DNA from: Natrinema sp031626495
GTDB lineage: Archaea > Halobacteriota > Halobacteria > Halobacteriales > Natrialbaceae
NCBI RefSeq assembly: GCF_031626495.1
Contig: NZ_JAMQOJ010000001.1
Span: 310,001-374,000, forward strand
Length of the DNA: 64,000 bases
Direction of reading: 5' to 3'
Positions 32,850 through 41,631 of this stretch are shown here, piece by piece. Both the position numbers and the translations under genes were made by a program. Below the pieces are notes generated by a model. It did not search any database, was not told the DNA's origin, and saw only the letters and a program-made list of their open reading frames with translations. Each line of letters starts with the position of its first letter. The stretch's first letter is position 1.

Positions 32850-33287
32850 ATGGCAGTCGAAGCTACGAGCGCAGGCGCGATCCTCTTCCGCGATACGCGG
32901 GGCCGGCGCGAGTATCTTCTACTCAAGAGCCGCCCAGGCGACTGGGAGTTTCCCAAGGGCGGTGTCGAAGGAGATGAAGAGCTACAGCAGACGGCGATCC
33001 GCGAAGTAACGGAAGAGGCAGGTATCGAACAGTTCAGACTACTCGACGGGTTCCGCGAGGATTACGACTACGTCTTCGAGGCGAACGGCAAGACGATCCA
33101 CAAGACCGTTCACCTCTTCATCGCGAAGTCGTTCGAGGCCAGCGCTGAACTCTCGAACGAACACCGCGACCTCCAGTGGCGCGACTACGATCAGGCGGTC
33201 AACACCGTCACGCAGGACGGCCCACGCGAGATTCTGGAGGAAGCCCACGAGTTCCTCGACGAGCGCGAGGAGGAGGACGAAGAGTAG
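32850..33287 (+). CDS. Nudix hydrolase (bis(5'-nucleosyl)-tetraphosphatase type)
   Basis: A 145-residue Nudix protein. The Nudix box GGVEGDEELQQTAIREVTEE followed by AGI is complete (Gly-x5-Glu-x7-Arg-Glu-x-x-Glu-Glu-x-Gly). It is preceded by GAILFRDTRGRREYLLLKSR and DWEFPKGG, typical of Ap4A hydrolases of the archaeal/animal type. It probably cleaves dinucleoside polyphosphates in the cytoplasm. A TATA-like TATTCTCTTAAC (32816-32827) is about 27 nt upstream of the ATG, supporting a leaderless mRNA and this start. It is divergent from the S10-like gene. Confidence 0.9.
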   Translation: MAVEATSAGAILFRDTRGRREYLLLKSRPGDWEFPKGGVEGDEELQQTAIREVTEEAGIEQFRLLDGFREDYDYVFEANGKTIHKTVHLFIAKSFEASAELSNEHRDLQWRDYDQAVNTVTQDGPREILEEAHEFLDEREEEDEE

Positions 33288-33409
33288 GCACCCCTCGAGA
33301 ATCCGATGCGAGCGGCGGTGTGAGCCGAAGGCTCGCTCGGCGACGGTTCCAACGTCGCCCGACGACCGGATCGAGAAGTGCTTTTGCGCACCCGGGCCCA
33401 ACGGCCGCT

Positions 33410-34459
33410 GTGAACCCATACGCCGCGGAGTTCGGGTTCGAACTGCGGACCTGTCGGTGGGCCGAACGCGAGTGGCCGGTCGACGGCGCTGCCAGCGACG
33501 GCCGCGCGTTCGTCGTCGCCCGCCAACTCGGGACGAAGCGCCGCCGCTGGGACACCATCGTCCTCGAGTGCGACCGCGAGGCCCTCCGCCGGCGGGCGAA
33601 CTTCGGCCTCGACAGGCTCGACAGTGACCTGCTGCACGTCGTCCGCAACGCCCCCGCCGAGTGGGCCTACTACCGCGATGCGCTTCCCAACCCCGGCTAC
33701 CCCTGGCGGTACGTCCGCGAGTCGATCCATCGAGCCGCCGACCGCGGAATCCTCGAGACCCGCAAGTCGGGCAATCGTATCGAGATCCGGCGGAAGTGGC
33801 CCTATCCCGACTGGCTCGAGCGGATCGTGGCGATCGAGAACAAACCGGACCTCGACGCGAGCGCCGCCCGCGCGCTCTCGTCGCAACTCGAGTACGACGT
33901 CGCGATGGGGCTGGCCGACGAGGTCTGGGTCGCCACCGAGACCACGGACGAGCGCGTCGAGCCGGTGCTCTTCGAGGACCTGCCCGTCGAGGTCGGAATC
34001 CTCGCGCTCGAACCCGAGTCGCTGACGGCCGACGTTGCCTGGCACCCCCGGACGCTCCCGGTCGACGATCCGGGGACGAGAATCCTCGAGCGACCGGACG
34101 GTGGCGAGCGCGACGGCTCTGCAGCCCGGTTCGAGTACGTCGACCCCGAGACGAAGGCCGAGAAGCGGCTCGCGATCGCCGAACGCGCCTACGAACGCGG
34201 CTGGCGCTCGTTCGTCGACACGATGCGCCCCGATTGCCGACACTTCGAGTTGCGCGCTCGAGACGCGTCCCAGGCGCTGCCCCACTGCGCCGCCAAGGGT
34301 CGGTGTCAGACCACGGCCGAGTGTGCCGGCTCCTGTGCCGACTTCGAACCCGAGCCGCCGACCTGGCGCACCCGTGGCTGGCCGATCGAGGGCGGGCCGG
34401 GAAAACGGCTCCAGCGGGTTCTCGAGGAACGCCGGCGGCGACGGCGGCCGGGGCTGTAG
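33410..34459 (+). CDS. DUF5787 family protein
   Basis: A 349-residue haloarchaeal protein of unknown function, recognised as DUF5787 by its N-terminus YAAEFGFELRTCRWAEREWP and by KWPYPDWLERIVAIENKPDL, which resembles a nuclease-like Glu-x-Lys strand. It ends in a cysteine-rich part (PHCAAKGRCQTTAECAGSCA) that could bind zinc. A restriction-endonuclease-like core is an inference from the IENKPD strand. The GTG at 33410 is selected; an AT box (TGCTTTTGC, near 33379) lies about 27 nt upstream. The C-terminus is Arg-rich. Confidence 0.8.
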   Translation: MNPYAAEFGFELRTCRWAEREWPVDGAASDGRAFVVARQLGTKRRRWDTIVLECDREALRRRANFGLDRLDSDLLHVVRNAPAEWAYYRDALPNPGYPWRYVRESIHRAADRGILETRKSGNRIEIRRKWPYPDWLERIVAIENKPDLDASAARALSSQLEYDVAMGLADEVWVATETTDERVEPVLFEDLPVEVGILALEPESLTADVAWHPRTLPVDDPGTRILERPDGGERDGSAARFEYVDPETKAEKRLAIAERAYERGWRSFVDTMRPDCRHFELRARDASQALPHCAAKGRCQTTAECAGSCADFEPEPPTWRTRGWPIEGGPGKRLQRVLEERRRRRRPGL

Positions 34460-34480
34460 TCGGACTCGAGCGCGAACGGA

Positions 34481-34981
34481 TCAGTCGGCGACGCCGACCT
34501 CGAGCTCGTCGCGCTCGACGGCTAGCCGGAACGTCGGAACGGTGCGGTACTCGACCTCGACCACGCCCTTTCGGCGCAGGCTCTGGAGCCCCGAGCGGAC
34601 GTCCTCGGCTTCGGGATCGACGTCGTACTCGTCTCGGAGCTTGTGGAGCACCGAGACGACGCTCTCGGACTCCTCGTCGGGCCCGGCCAGCACCGCGACG
34701 ATCTGTGTCTGCAGTTCGGGGACGCGGATCTTCGAGGGCACGCCGTCGTCGGGGTCGCTCTCGATGCCCGGTTCGACGTCGACCAGATCGGCCGCCTCGG
34801 CGGTCGCCCGGATCAGGCTGTTGTCGTCGCGGAAGTAGTAGTCGCCGAGTTCGTTCTCGAGGTACTGGTGGACCTCGCTGCCGCTTTCCATCTCCCAGCG
34901 GTCCTGTAGCTCGGAATTCTTCGTCGGCTGTAGCTCCACTACGTCCGCCAACCGGTCCTGGGCCTCCTCCGAGAGCGTCAT
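34481..34981 (-). CDS. DUF5797 family winged-helix protein
   Basis: A 166-residue haloarchaeal protein. It starts MTLSEEAQDRLADVVELQPT, which looks like an N-terminal HTH (KNSELQDRWEMESGSEVHQY), then ELQTQIVAVLAGPDEESESV and a second helical unit with RSGLQSLRRKGVVEVEYRTV. The two winged-helix-like segments suggest DNA binding. The family is restricted to Halobacteria and its function is unknown. It converges on the DUF5787 gene with a 21-nt gap; the shared neighbourhood may only reflect conserved gene order. Confidence 0.8.
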   Translation of the reverse strand: MTLSEEAQDRLADVVELQPTKNSELQDRWEMESGSEVHQYLENELGDYYFRDDNSLIRATAEAADLVDVEPGIESDPDDGVPSKIRVPELQTQIVAVLAGPDEESESVVSVLHKLRDEYDVDPEAEDVRSGLQSLRRKGVVEVEYRTVPTFRLAVERDELEVGVAD

Positions 34982-35059
34982 CGTCGAACCGTAAGCGGAT
35001 CCGGTACTTTTGCGTTGCGTCCCGCCGTTCGGTCGCGCGTTTTTCCTCGCGAGCCGACG

Positions 35060-36220
35060 TTAACCGAGATCGCCGACGAAGGACCGCAGATCGTCGACGA
35101 ACAGGTCGGGGACTTCCATCGCCGCGAAGTGGCCGCCGTCCGGCATGTCGGCCCAGTGGACGACGTCGTAGACCTCCTCGGCCCACGCGCGGGGCGTCTT
35201 GTACACCTCGGCCGGATAGCGAGCGTGTCCCGTGGGAACGTCGACTGCGTCCGGCGTCGCCGCTCCCACGTCGGTCTCGTAGTAGACCCGCATCGAGGAG
35301 TTGATCGTCTCGGTGAGCCAGTAGACGCTTACGTTGTCCAGCAGCCGATCCCGGTCGAACTGCGACTCGAGATCGCCGTTGCAGTCGCTCCAGGTCCGGA
35401 ACTTCTCGACGATCCAGGCCGCGAGCCCGGCCGGCGAGTCGGTGAGCCCGTAGGCCAGGCTCTGGGGTTTGGTCGCCTGAATCTCGTGGTACGCGGTCTC
35501 CCCGTCGCGGAACTCGGCGGTCTCCCGGTAGTCTGCCATCCCCTGCTCGTCGAGCAGGTCGGTCGGATCGTCGGTCTCGAGCGACGACGGGTGCAGAAAC
35601 AGCATGTTCGTGTGGATCGCCTCCACCCGATCGGGATAGTTCGCGCCCAGTAACGCGGTGACGAGCGCGCCCCAGTCGCCGCCCTGTGCGACGTACCGGT
35701 CGTAGCCGAGCCGATCCATCAGTTCGGCGACGGTCTCCGCGATCCGCGGCACGTCGTACCCCTGCTCGTCCGTGGGCCCCGAAAAGCCGAACCCCGGAAG
35801 CGACGGGGCGACGACGTGAAACGCGTCCGCCGGATCGCCGCCGTGGGCCGCCGGATCCGAGAGCGGACCGAGCACGTCGAGGAACTCCGCGACCGAGCCC
35901 GGCCAGCCGTGACTCAGTACCAGCGGCGTCGCGTCCGGCTCCGGCGAGCGGACGTGATAGCAGTGGACCCGCTGGCCGTCGATAGTCGTAACGTACTGGT
36001 CGAACTCGTTGAGTCGCTCCTCGAACGCCGCCCAGTCGAACTCCTCGCGCCAGTACGCACAGAGCTCTCGGAGATACTCTCGTTCGGTCCCGTACGCCCA
36101 CCCTGCATCGGGGAGTTGATCCGGCCAGCGCGTCCGCTCGAGGCGCGTCTGGAGATCGTCGATCTCTTCGCGATCGACCGACACCTCGAACGGTCGAATC
36201 GCGTCGTCGTCCGTCGTCAT
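35060..36220 (-). CDS. Epoxide hydrolase family alpha/beta hydrolase
   Basis: A 386-residue enzyme with the EHN N-terminal domain (RPFEVSVDREEIDDLQTRLE then RTRWPDQ, residues about 8-110) and an alpha/beta-hydrolase fold. LVLSHGWPGSVAEFLDV holds the oxyanion-hole HGWPGS, YVAQGGDWGALVTALLG the nucleophilic Asp, and MPDGGHFAAMEVPDL the catalytic His near the C-terminus. Microsomal-type epoxide hydrolases open epoxides to diols via an alkyl-enzyme ester. The natural substrate is unknown. It is about 100 nt downstream of the MFS transporter gene on the same strand. Confidence 0.88.
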   Translation of the reverse strand: MTTDDDAIRPFEVSVDREEIDDLQTRLERTRWPDQLPDAGWAYGTEREYLRELCAYWREEFDWAAFEERLNEFDQYVTTIDGQRVHCYHVRSPEPDATPLVLSHGWPGSVAEFLDVLGPLSDPAAHGGDPADAFHVVAPSLPGFGFSGPTDEQGYDVPRIAETVAELMDRLGYDRYVAQGGDWGALVTALLGANYPDRVEAIHTNMLFLHPSSLETDDPTDLLDEQGMADYRETAEFRDGETAYHEIQATKPQSLAYGLTDSPAGLAAWIVEKFRTWSDCNGDLESQFDRDRLLDNVSVYWLTETINSSMRVYYETDVGAATPDAVDVPTGHARYPAEVYKTPRAWAEEVYDVVHWADMPDGGHFAAMEVPDLFVDDLRSFVGDLG

Positions 36221-36325
36221 GACGATCTCGCGACCCCCGTACCGCCGTTCCGACCGGCTATGGAAACGTTTCGCATACCGTCCCCGATTCGGTCGCGGCC
36301 CAAAATACTGTCGCGGCGCGCGGCC

Positions 36326-37615
36326 TCAGTCGCTTCCGACGACCGGTACGGAAGCCGTCGCCTCGAGCGTTTCCTCGACCTGGGTGTACACGAGTATCGC
36401 CCCGAGGACGGCGAGCGCGCTGCCGAAAACGAAGGGGACCTCGAAACCGAACCGGACCAGCAGGCCCGAGGAGAGCGGGCCGGCAGCGATTCCGTAGCCG
36501 AAGGCCATCGTGAGCACCGACAGCTTCGAGCCGGACTCCCCCTCGCCGGCGAGGTCGCCCGCCAGCGCCAGCGACGGGGCGAACACCATCGCGGCCGCGA
36601 CGCCCTGGAGCAGCCGGGCGAGAAACATCAGCGGGGACGAGAAGATGAACCCCTGTACGAGCGTCGTCGGGATCAGAAACACCATGCCGGTGACGATGAA
36701 CGGTCGCCGGCCGTACCGATCGCAGGCTCGCCCGATCGGCGTCTGCAGGGCGACCTGGGCGATGATGAACCCGGCGAACTGGAGGCCGAACCAGGTCGCG
36801 CCCTGCTCGAGGCGGGCGTTGACCTCGGGCTGGATGGTCGCGAACAGCGCGATAGCCGTGGCCATGAAGAACGACGCGAGGCCGAGCGTGAAGATCGGAT
36901 CGAGCAGGTTGGGGCCCGACCGGTCGAGGATCGGGATCGAGAGGTCCGCGCCCGCGTTGGCGACCGTCGATTCGGGGTCGGAGACGAGGACCGTCACCAT
37001 GACGTAGCTCGTCGTGGCCGCGACCGTGGCGACGTAGAAGGCGGCGTCGAAGCCGTCGACTGTCATTCCGCCGGGGAGCACGTAGGGGCCGCGGCTGACG
37101 ACTGCGCCGGCGACGGCCGGCCCGGCACCGAAGCCGATCAGCCGGAACGTGTTGTAGACGCCCATGTTCCCGCCGCGGTCCCCCGACGTGGCGAGTTCGT
37201 TGACGAGCGCGACCGACGACGGGATGATGAAGGCGACGCTGACTCCCTGCAGCCCGCGGATGACGAGCAGCGAGACGTACGTCTCCGCGACGACGTAGGC
37301 GGCGTTGGTTAGCGCGAGGCCAGCGAGTCCGACCAGAATGAAGGGTTTGCGCCGCCCCATCCGATCCGAGAGCCGGCCGGTCAGCGGCTGAAAGCTGCTG
37401 TTGAGGAAGCCGAAGAGCGAGAGAATGAGCCCGATGATCAGCGACTCGCCGAGCCCGAACGCCGTCCCGCCGACCACGCCGCTGGTCACGTACAGCGGGA
37501 TGACGATGATCAGAAACGAGTTGCCGATCCCGTCGGCCATCCGGGCACCCGCCAGCGCGAGCACCCGCCGGTCGACGGCGAACGGCGCGACGAGTCTGTC
37601 GAGGAGGCCCCGCAT
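36326..37615 (-). CDS. MFS transporter
   Basis: A 429-residue major facilitator protein with about 12 hydrophobic helices. The MFS signature LTGRLSDRMGRRKPFILVGL (loop 2-3) is near residue 75 and a second, TPIGRACDRYGRRPFIVTG (loop 8-9), occurs in the C-terminal half. It lies in the cell membrane, and drug or metabolite efflux by proton exchange is the commonest role; the substrate cannot be read. The ATG at 37615 (MRGLLDRLVAPFAVDRRVLA) is chosen since upstream residues are hydrophilic and unlike the family. Confidence 0.88.
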   Translation of the reverse strand: MRGLLDRLVAPFAVDRRVLALAGARMADGIGNSFLIIVIPLYVTSGVVGGTAFGLGESLIIGLILSLFGFLNSSFQPLTGRLSDRMGRRKPFILVGLAGLALTNAAYVVAETYVSLLVIRGLQGVSVAFIIPSSVALVNELATSGDRGGNMGVYNTFRLIGFGAGPAVAGAVVSRGPYVLPGGMTVDGFDAAFYVATVAATTSYVMVTVLVSDPESTVANAGADLSIPILDRSGPNLLDPIFTLGLASFFMATAIALFATIQPEVNARLEQGATWFGLQFAGFIIAQVALQTPIGRACDRYGRRPFIVTGMVFLIPTTLVQGFIFSSPLMFLARLLQGVAAAMVFAPSLALAGDLAGEGESGSKLSVLTMAFGYGIAAGPLSSGLLVRFGFEVPFVFGSALAVLGAILVYTQVEETLEATASVPVVGSD

Positions 37616-37731
37616 CGCCTTTGCCGTATGCGACCGCGTCCGATTATAGTTTCGAACCGAAACATCGGATTCGATGACAGTCCCGGCCAGCGCGGGAGAG
37701 GTACAAGCCGTCGGCCGGCGTCCGTTCATCT

Positions 37732-37986
37732 ATGTCGGAAGTCAAACTCAGCCGCGTCAGTGCAGTTCTCGAGGACCTCGACTACCCCATCGCCCCCGAT
37801 CAGGCCGCGACCGAACTCGAGGACGTCACCCTCCTGCTCGCGGACGGCGAGCGAAATCTGGGCGACCTCGTCGAACGGATCGACAGCGTCCGTTTCGAGT
37901 CGAGAGAGGACCTCGAGTCGGAACTCCACAACGTGCTCCCGCGCGAGGCCGTCGGCGAGCCCTACCAGTCCGAGGGCGAAGGATAG
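37732..37986 (+). CDS. DUF5789 family small protein
   Basis: An 84-residue protein with the haloarchaeal DUF5789 pattern: VSAVLEDLDYPIAPDQAATE, then VTLLLADGERNLGDLVERID and a final helix. It resembles DUF2795-like small helical proteins. The function is unknown. It is a single short gene, 78 nt upstream of the transcription factor S gene on the same strand, and divergent from the MFS gene. Confidence 0.8.
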   Translation: MSEVKLSRVSAVLEDLDYPIAPDQAATELEDVTLLLADGERNLGDLVERIDSVRFESREDLESELHNVLPREAVGEPYQSEGEG

Positions 37987-38064
37987 AGCCCCGGCGGTCC
38001 CGCAGACGGTCGACGGACCCAAACGGGTCCCTTAAGTCGCTCGACCTCCGTAGCCCGGACAACG

Positions 38065-38373
38065 ATGGAATTTTGCGACGAATGCGGTTCGATGATGAAA
38101 GCCGACGATGGCACGTGGGAATGCGGTAGCTGCGGGTTCACGAAACCGAAAGGTGACGCGTCCCAGTACACCGTCACCGACGCTCAGGAGGCCAGCGAGA
38201 TAATCGAGTCCTCCGGCGAGACCTCGCTGCCCGAGACCGACGCGATCTGTCCCGAGTGTGGCAACGACCGCGCCCACTGGTACATGCAACAGATCCGATC
38301 GGCCGACGAGTCCGAGACGCGCTTCTTCATCTGTACCGAGTGCGAGCACAAGTGGCGTGAAGACGATAATTGA
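38065..38373 (+). CDS. tfs: Transcription factor S (TFS)
   Basis: A 102-residue archaeal TFS, homologous to eukaryotic TFIIS and RPB9. The N-terminal zinc ribbon is MEFCDECGSMMKADDGTWEC then GSCG. The C-terminal ribbon has ICPECGNDRAHWYMQQIRSA, DESETRFFICTECEHKW. The Asp-Glu pair in RSADESETRFF is the tip that enters the RNA polymerase secondary channel and triggers transcript cleavage after backtracking. A TTAAG-containing box near 38030-38040 is about 27 nt upstream of the ATG. Confidence 0.95.
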   Translation: MEFCDECGSMMKADDGTWECGSCGFTKPKGDASQYTVTDAQEASEIIESSGETSLPETDAICPECGNDRAHWYMQQIRSADESETRFFICTECEHKWREDDN

Positions 38374-38448
38374 GTGAAGACGAGCAGTGCACACCGGAAC
38401 CACGGGTATAGTTCTGTCTCTCCCTGATACGGTGCTCGTCGACACTCG

Positions 38449-39522
38449 TCAGAGCGGTTCTTCGCCGTCTATGATCCGCTCGGCCCAGGCGGCGTATTCG
38501 GGAACGCGCTCCTCCATGTTCGGGTAGGTCGGATCGTTACTGTTGCCTTCCAGGTACCGTCGGAAGAACATCTCCGAGGCGGAGGCGATCTTGAATACGC
38601 CGAACGCCCGGTAGAACCGCTGGTTCTCGAACGTCCATCCCGTCCGATCCTCGTACCGCTCGAGCAACTGTCTGCGGGTCGGATAGTCGGCGTGAGCGAG
38701 GAACGACGGCGTGAGCGCCTTCGTTCGTTCGGGATCTTTCTCGTCGGGCCAGTACGCCAGCATCCACCCGAGGTCCACGAAGGGATTCCCCCGGGTACAC
38801 ATCTCCCAATCGAACACGCCTCCGATCTCGGGCGGCGTTCCGGGCTCGAACAGCACGTTGTCGAGCTTGAAATCACCGTGAACGAGGGTGTTCGCGGGCG
38901 GTTCGGGAACGTTGTCGGCCAACCAGTCGGCCACTTCGAACAGCGTCGGTACCTCCCGTCGTTCGCTCGTCACCTCCATCGCCCACTCGATCTGCGCCGT
39001 CCACCGGTCGACTTGCCGCTCGGTGTATCCGTCCGGATGCCCGAGGGATCCCAGCCCCACCGCTTCGGGGTCGAGCGCGTGTATCTCTGCGCCGACGTCT
39101 ACGAGTTCGGTTCCGATCCGTCGGCGGAACTCGGGCTTCCCGAAGCGTTTCGGCTCCGCCTCGCGGATCACGTCGCCGCGGAGCCGTTCCATCACGTAGA
39201 AGTCGGATCCGATAACGTCGTGATCGTCGCACTCGAGTACTGTCTCCGGAAGCGGAACGTCGGTCCCCTGGAGCGCGTTCATCACGCGGTACTCGCGGAG
39301 CACGTCGTGTGCGGAGTCCGCGGTCGCTCCCGCCGGCGGCCGCCGGCAGACGAGTTCTCGCTCCCCCCAATCGACGAACAGCGTTTCGTTCGAGTGTCCC
39401 GCCTGGTGATACGTCACCGCGAACTCGTCGACAGCGCCGAGTTCCGACGCGAGATACTCCCGCAGCGACTCCTCGTCGATGAGTTGCTCGAGATACGCCT
39501 CCTCGCTCTGCCCGTTCGCCAT
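38449..39522 (-). CDS. Phosphotransferase family (APH/ChoK-like, ACAD10-type) protein
   Basis: A 357-residue kinase-like protein. The catalytic loop is LVHGDFKLDNVLFEPG and the metal-binding motif GVFDWEMCTRGNPFVDLGWM. Upstream are ETLFVDWGERELVCRRPPAG (ATP-binding Lys equivalent replaced by Arg-Arg) and FYVMERLRGDVI. The subfamily near human ACAD10/11 phosphorylates 4-hydroxy acids or similar carboxylates, and such genes often sit near acyl-CoA dehydrogenases, although none is nearby here. It is an intracellular, ATP-dependent enzyme with unknown substrate. Confidence 0.88.
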   Translation of the reverse strand: MANGQSEEAYLEQLIDEESLREYLASELGAVDEFAVTYHQAGHSNETLFVDWGERELVCRRPPAGATADSAHDVLREYRVMNALQGTDVPLPETVLECDDHDVIGSDFYVMERLRGDVIREAEPKRFGKPEFRRRIGTELVDVGAEIHALDPEAVGLGSLGHPDGYTERQVDRWTAQIEWAMEVTSERREVPTLFEVADWLADNVPEPPANTLVHGDFKLDNVLFEPGTPPEIGGVFDWEMCTRGNPFVDLGWMLAYWPDEKDPERTKALTPSFLAHADYPTRRQLLERYEDRTGWTFENQRFYRAFGVFKIASASEMFFRRYLEGNSNDPTYPNMEERVPEYAAWAERIIDGEEPL

Positions 39523-39643
39523 ACCGTTTCTGTGTCCGGTGGCCGTGATAAATATTCACTGTCATAGTGCGGTCTCGGGCCGCGAACCGAGTCTCGGTCA
39601 CCAGTCGAGAAACGCTCGCCGGCCGCTCTACAGGAGAAGTGCC

Positions 39644-40423
39644 CTACTCGTTGCGCGCGATCGTCAGATATCCCGTGTGACCCACGGGTGCGGTCGAGGG
39701 CCTCGAGCCCCGCTCGTCGAACTGCATCTCGCGTTGAATCGTCTCCCGCGTGGTGACGTTCGCCAGGCCGACCTCGCGGGCCGTCCGTGCGACCTCGCGG
39801 GTCGACTCGACGAACGGGCTGTAGACCGCGACGAAGCCGCCGTCGACCAGCAGGTCGGGCGCGTGCTCGACCATCGCGGGCGCGTCGCCCGTATCGAGGG
39901 TCAGCACGTCGAACGACGACGGCTCGAGGTCGTCGACCGCCTCGGTCACGTCGCCCGTCCGAACGTCGACGGCGTCGGACACGCCGCCCAGCGCCATGTT
40001 CCCGCGTGCCACGTCGGCGAACTCGTCGTCCTGCTCGTAGGTCACGACCGTCGCGCCGGCACGCGCCATCATCGCCGCGAGCACCCCGGTCCCGGTGCCG
40101 GCGTCGAGCACGCGGTCGCCGCGAGCGATCCCCGTCTCGCCGATGACGAGGCCGATGTCGCGGGGGACCATCGGCGCGCCCGTCCGCTCGAAGTGATGGA
40201 AGAGGTCCGGGCCCCGGAGTCGACGCACCTGAAACTCGTCGCCCAGATGCGTCTCTATAGTGTCGCCCGACTGGACGTCCTCGGGAACCTCGAGCACGCC
40301 GAGGTCGGTCCCCTGTTCGCCGCCGGGTTCGACGAGGTACTCGCGGTCGCCGCGGACGAGCAGCACCGGGACGCGGTCGCCGTCCGAATCGTTCCCGTCG
40401 CCCGCGCTATCGGCGTCGTTCAC
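39644..40423 (-). CDS. trmI: tRNA (adenine-N1)-methyltransferase TrmI-type
   Basis: A 259-residue Rossmann-fold methyltransferase. The N-terminal small domain (VPVLLVRGDREYLVEPGGEQ and PEDVQSGDTIETHLGDEFQV) is characteristic of TrmI. GIARGDRVLDAGTGTGVLAA is SAM-motif I and VTYEQDDEFADVARGNM motif II. TrmI methylates A57/A58 of tRNA in archaea. The GTG at 40423 overlaps the stop of nac by four bases (GTGA), so the two are translationally coupled. This nac-trmI pairing suggests joint expression with translation genes. Confidence 0.9.
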   Translation of the reverse strand: MNDADSAGDGNDSDGDRVPVLLVRGDREYLVEPGGEQGTDLGVLEVPEDVQSGDTIETHLGDEFQVRRLRGPDLFHHFERTGAPMVPRDIGLVIGETGIARGDRVLDAGTGTGVLAAMMARAGATVVTYEQDDEFADVARGNMALGGVSDAVDVRTGDVTEAVDDLEPSSFDVLTLDTGDAPAMVEHAPDLLVDGGFVAVYSPFVESTREVARTAREVGLANVTTRETIQREMQFDERGSRPSTAPVGHTGYLTIARNE

Positions 40424-40809
40424 TCGAGGGATTCGACCGCCGCGGCGAGATCGCCGTCGTTGTCCTCGAGCGCTGCGCGGGCCTCGTCCTCGCTGACGTC
40501 GGCGCGCATGGCGACGAGTTCGACGTCGTCGTCGGGGATCGACGGCTCTGCCTCGCTGCCGGCGTCGTCGCTGCCGGCGCTGCCGCCGGCCGACCCGGCC
40601 TCGACTTCCTCGGGCGAGCCGATGACCTGGTAGGTCTCCTGGCCACGGGCGTCCATCTTGGTGACCTCGGCGTCGTTGAAGACGAGGTCGTACTCCTCGG
40701 TGCGGATGATGACCTCCTCGGCGTCGATGTCCTCGACGTCGATGCCCATCTGCTCCATCATCTGTTCCATCTTGCGCGGGTTGAGTCCGCCGCCGCCTCC
40801 TCCGAACAT
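40420..40809 (-). CDS. nac: Archaeal nascent polypeptide-associated complex protein
   Basis: A 129-residue aNAC. MFGGGGGGLNPRKMEQMMEQ begins the protein, the NAC beta-barrel follows (EEVIIRTEEYDLVFNDAEVT), then an acidic linker and a C-terminal UBA domain (VSEDEARAALEDNDGDLAAA). It binds nascent chains at the ribosome exit. The ATG at 40809 is the usual start; a GTG nine bases upstream is less likely. An AT-rich box on the minus strand (plus-strand TTTTACTTT, 40834-40843) is about 29 nt upstream of the start. Confidence 0.93.
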   Translation of the reverse strand: MFGGGGGGLNPRKMEQMMEQMGIDVEDIDAEEVIIRTEEYDLVFNDAEVTKMDARGQETYQVIGSPEEVEAGSAGGSAGSDDAGSEAEPSIPDDDVELVAMRADVSEDEARAALEDNDGDLAAAVESLE

Positions 40810-40967
40810 ACTCGCCACGTCGCCGTGGGCGACCTTTTACTTTGTCGTTCGTCGACTCGGCGGAAGCGCAACGCACCCCGAACCGAGCGGGCGGGAAGGG
40901 TAACGAAGCCGGCGGCGAGGCGACCGAGACCGACGTTTTCAATCGGTGTCGACGCGTCGAATTACCC

Positions 40968-41609
40968 ATGACCGACGAGTTCGCCGCGCTGCTCGAGGCG
41001 TTCGAGTTGAAAGACGAGTCCAGAACGGGATGGGTCCTCCGCGGGATCGACGCGCCGGAGTCGGTGGCGGCACATACCTGGGGGACGGCGACGCTGTGTC
41101 TGCTGTACGCCGACCGAGCGGGGGGCGACGTGGACCGCGACCGGGCGGTTTCGATGGCGCTCCTCCACGACCTCGCCGAAGCGCGGACCGGCGATATCCC
41201 GACGCGAGCCGACGAAACGAGCACTGAGGACGGCGACGATCGTCCGTCAGCCGAGGAGAAGGCGGCCCTCGAGCGAGCGGCGATTACCGACCTGCTCGGG
41301 CCGTTCGAAGGCGAGGACCGTGATCTCGATCTCGTCGCGCGCTGGGAGGAGTACGAGGCCCGGGAGACGCCGACCGCGCGGTTCGTCAAGGATATGGATC
41401 TGATCGACAACTGCCTGCAGGCGCTCAAGTACGAACGCGAGGAGCGGTACGACGAAACGACACCGAACGAGGCGTTTTCGCGATACGAGAACCTCGACGA
41501 GTTCTTCGCGACTGCCGCGCCGCGGCTCCGGACGACGATCGGAGAGTCGCTGTTCGAGGGGGTCAGAACGCGGTACGAGCAGGAAATCGGACGGGAGTGT
41601 CAGCTGTAG
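40968..41609 (+). CDS. HD-domain hydrolase (YfbR/HDDC2-like)
   Basis: A 213-residue HD-domain protein. The pattern GIDAPESVAAHTWGTATLCL, then ALLHDLAEARTGDIP and FVKDMDLIDNCLQALKYERE, matches the YfbR/HDDC2 group of 5'-deoxynucleotidases (His...His-Asp...Asp metal ligands). It probably hydrolyses deoxynucleoside monophosphates, helping balance nucleotide pools. The ATG at 40968 is chosen by the family N-terminus. It is divergent from nac and convergent with the PUA gene (22-nt gap). Confidence 0.88.
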   Translation: MTDEFAALLEAFELKDESRTGWVLRGIDAPESVAAHTWGTATLCLLYADRAGGDVDRDRAVSMALLHDLAEARTGDIPTRADETSTEDGDDRPSAEEKAALERAAITDLLGPFEGEDRDLDLVARWEEYEARETPTARFVKDMDLIDNCLQALKYEREERYDETTPNEAFSRYENLDEFFATAAPRLRTTIGESLFEGVRTRYEQEIGRECQL

Positions 41610-41631
41610 CGTCTCCCCGCCGTCGACCGGC

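Noticed and set aside
33039..36101. A 1020-codon open frame on the minus strand
   Set aside because: It lies opposite or out of frame with several well-supported genes (Nudix, DUF5787, DUF5797, epoxide hydrolase), is Arg-rich rather than acidic, and shows no family motif. It is a product of high GC.
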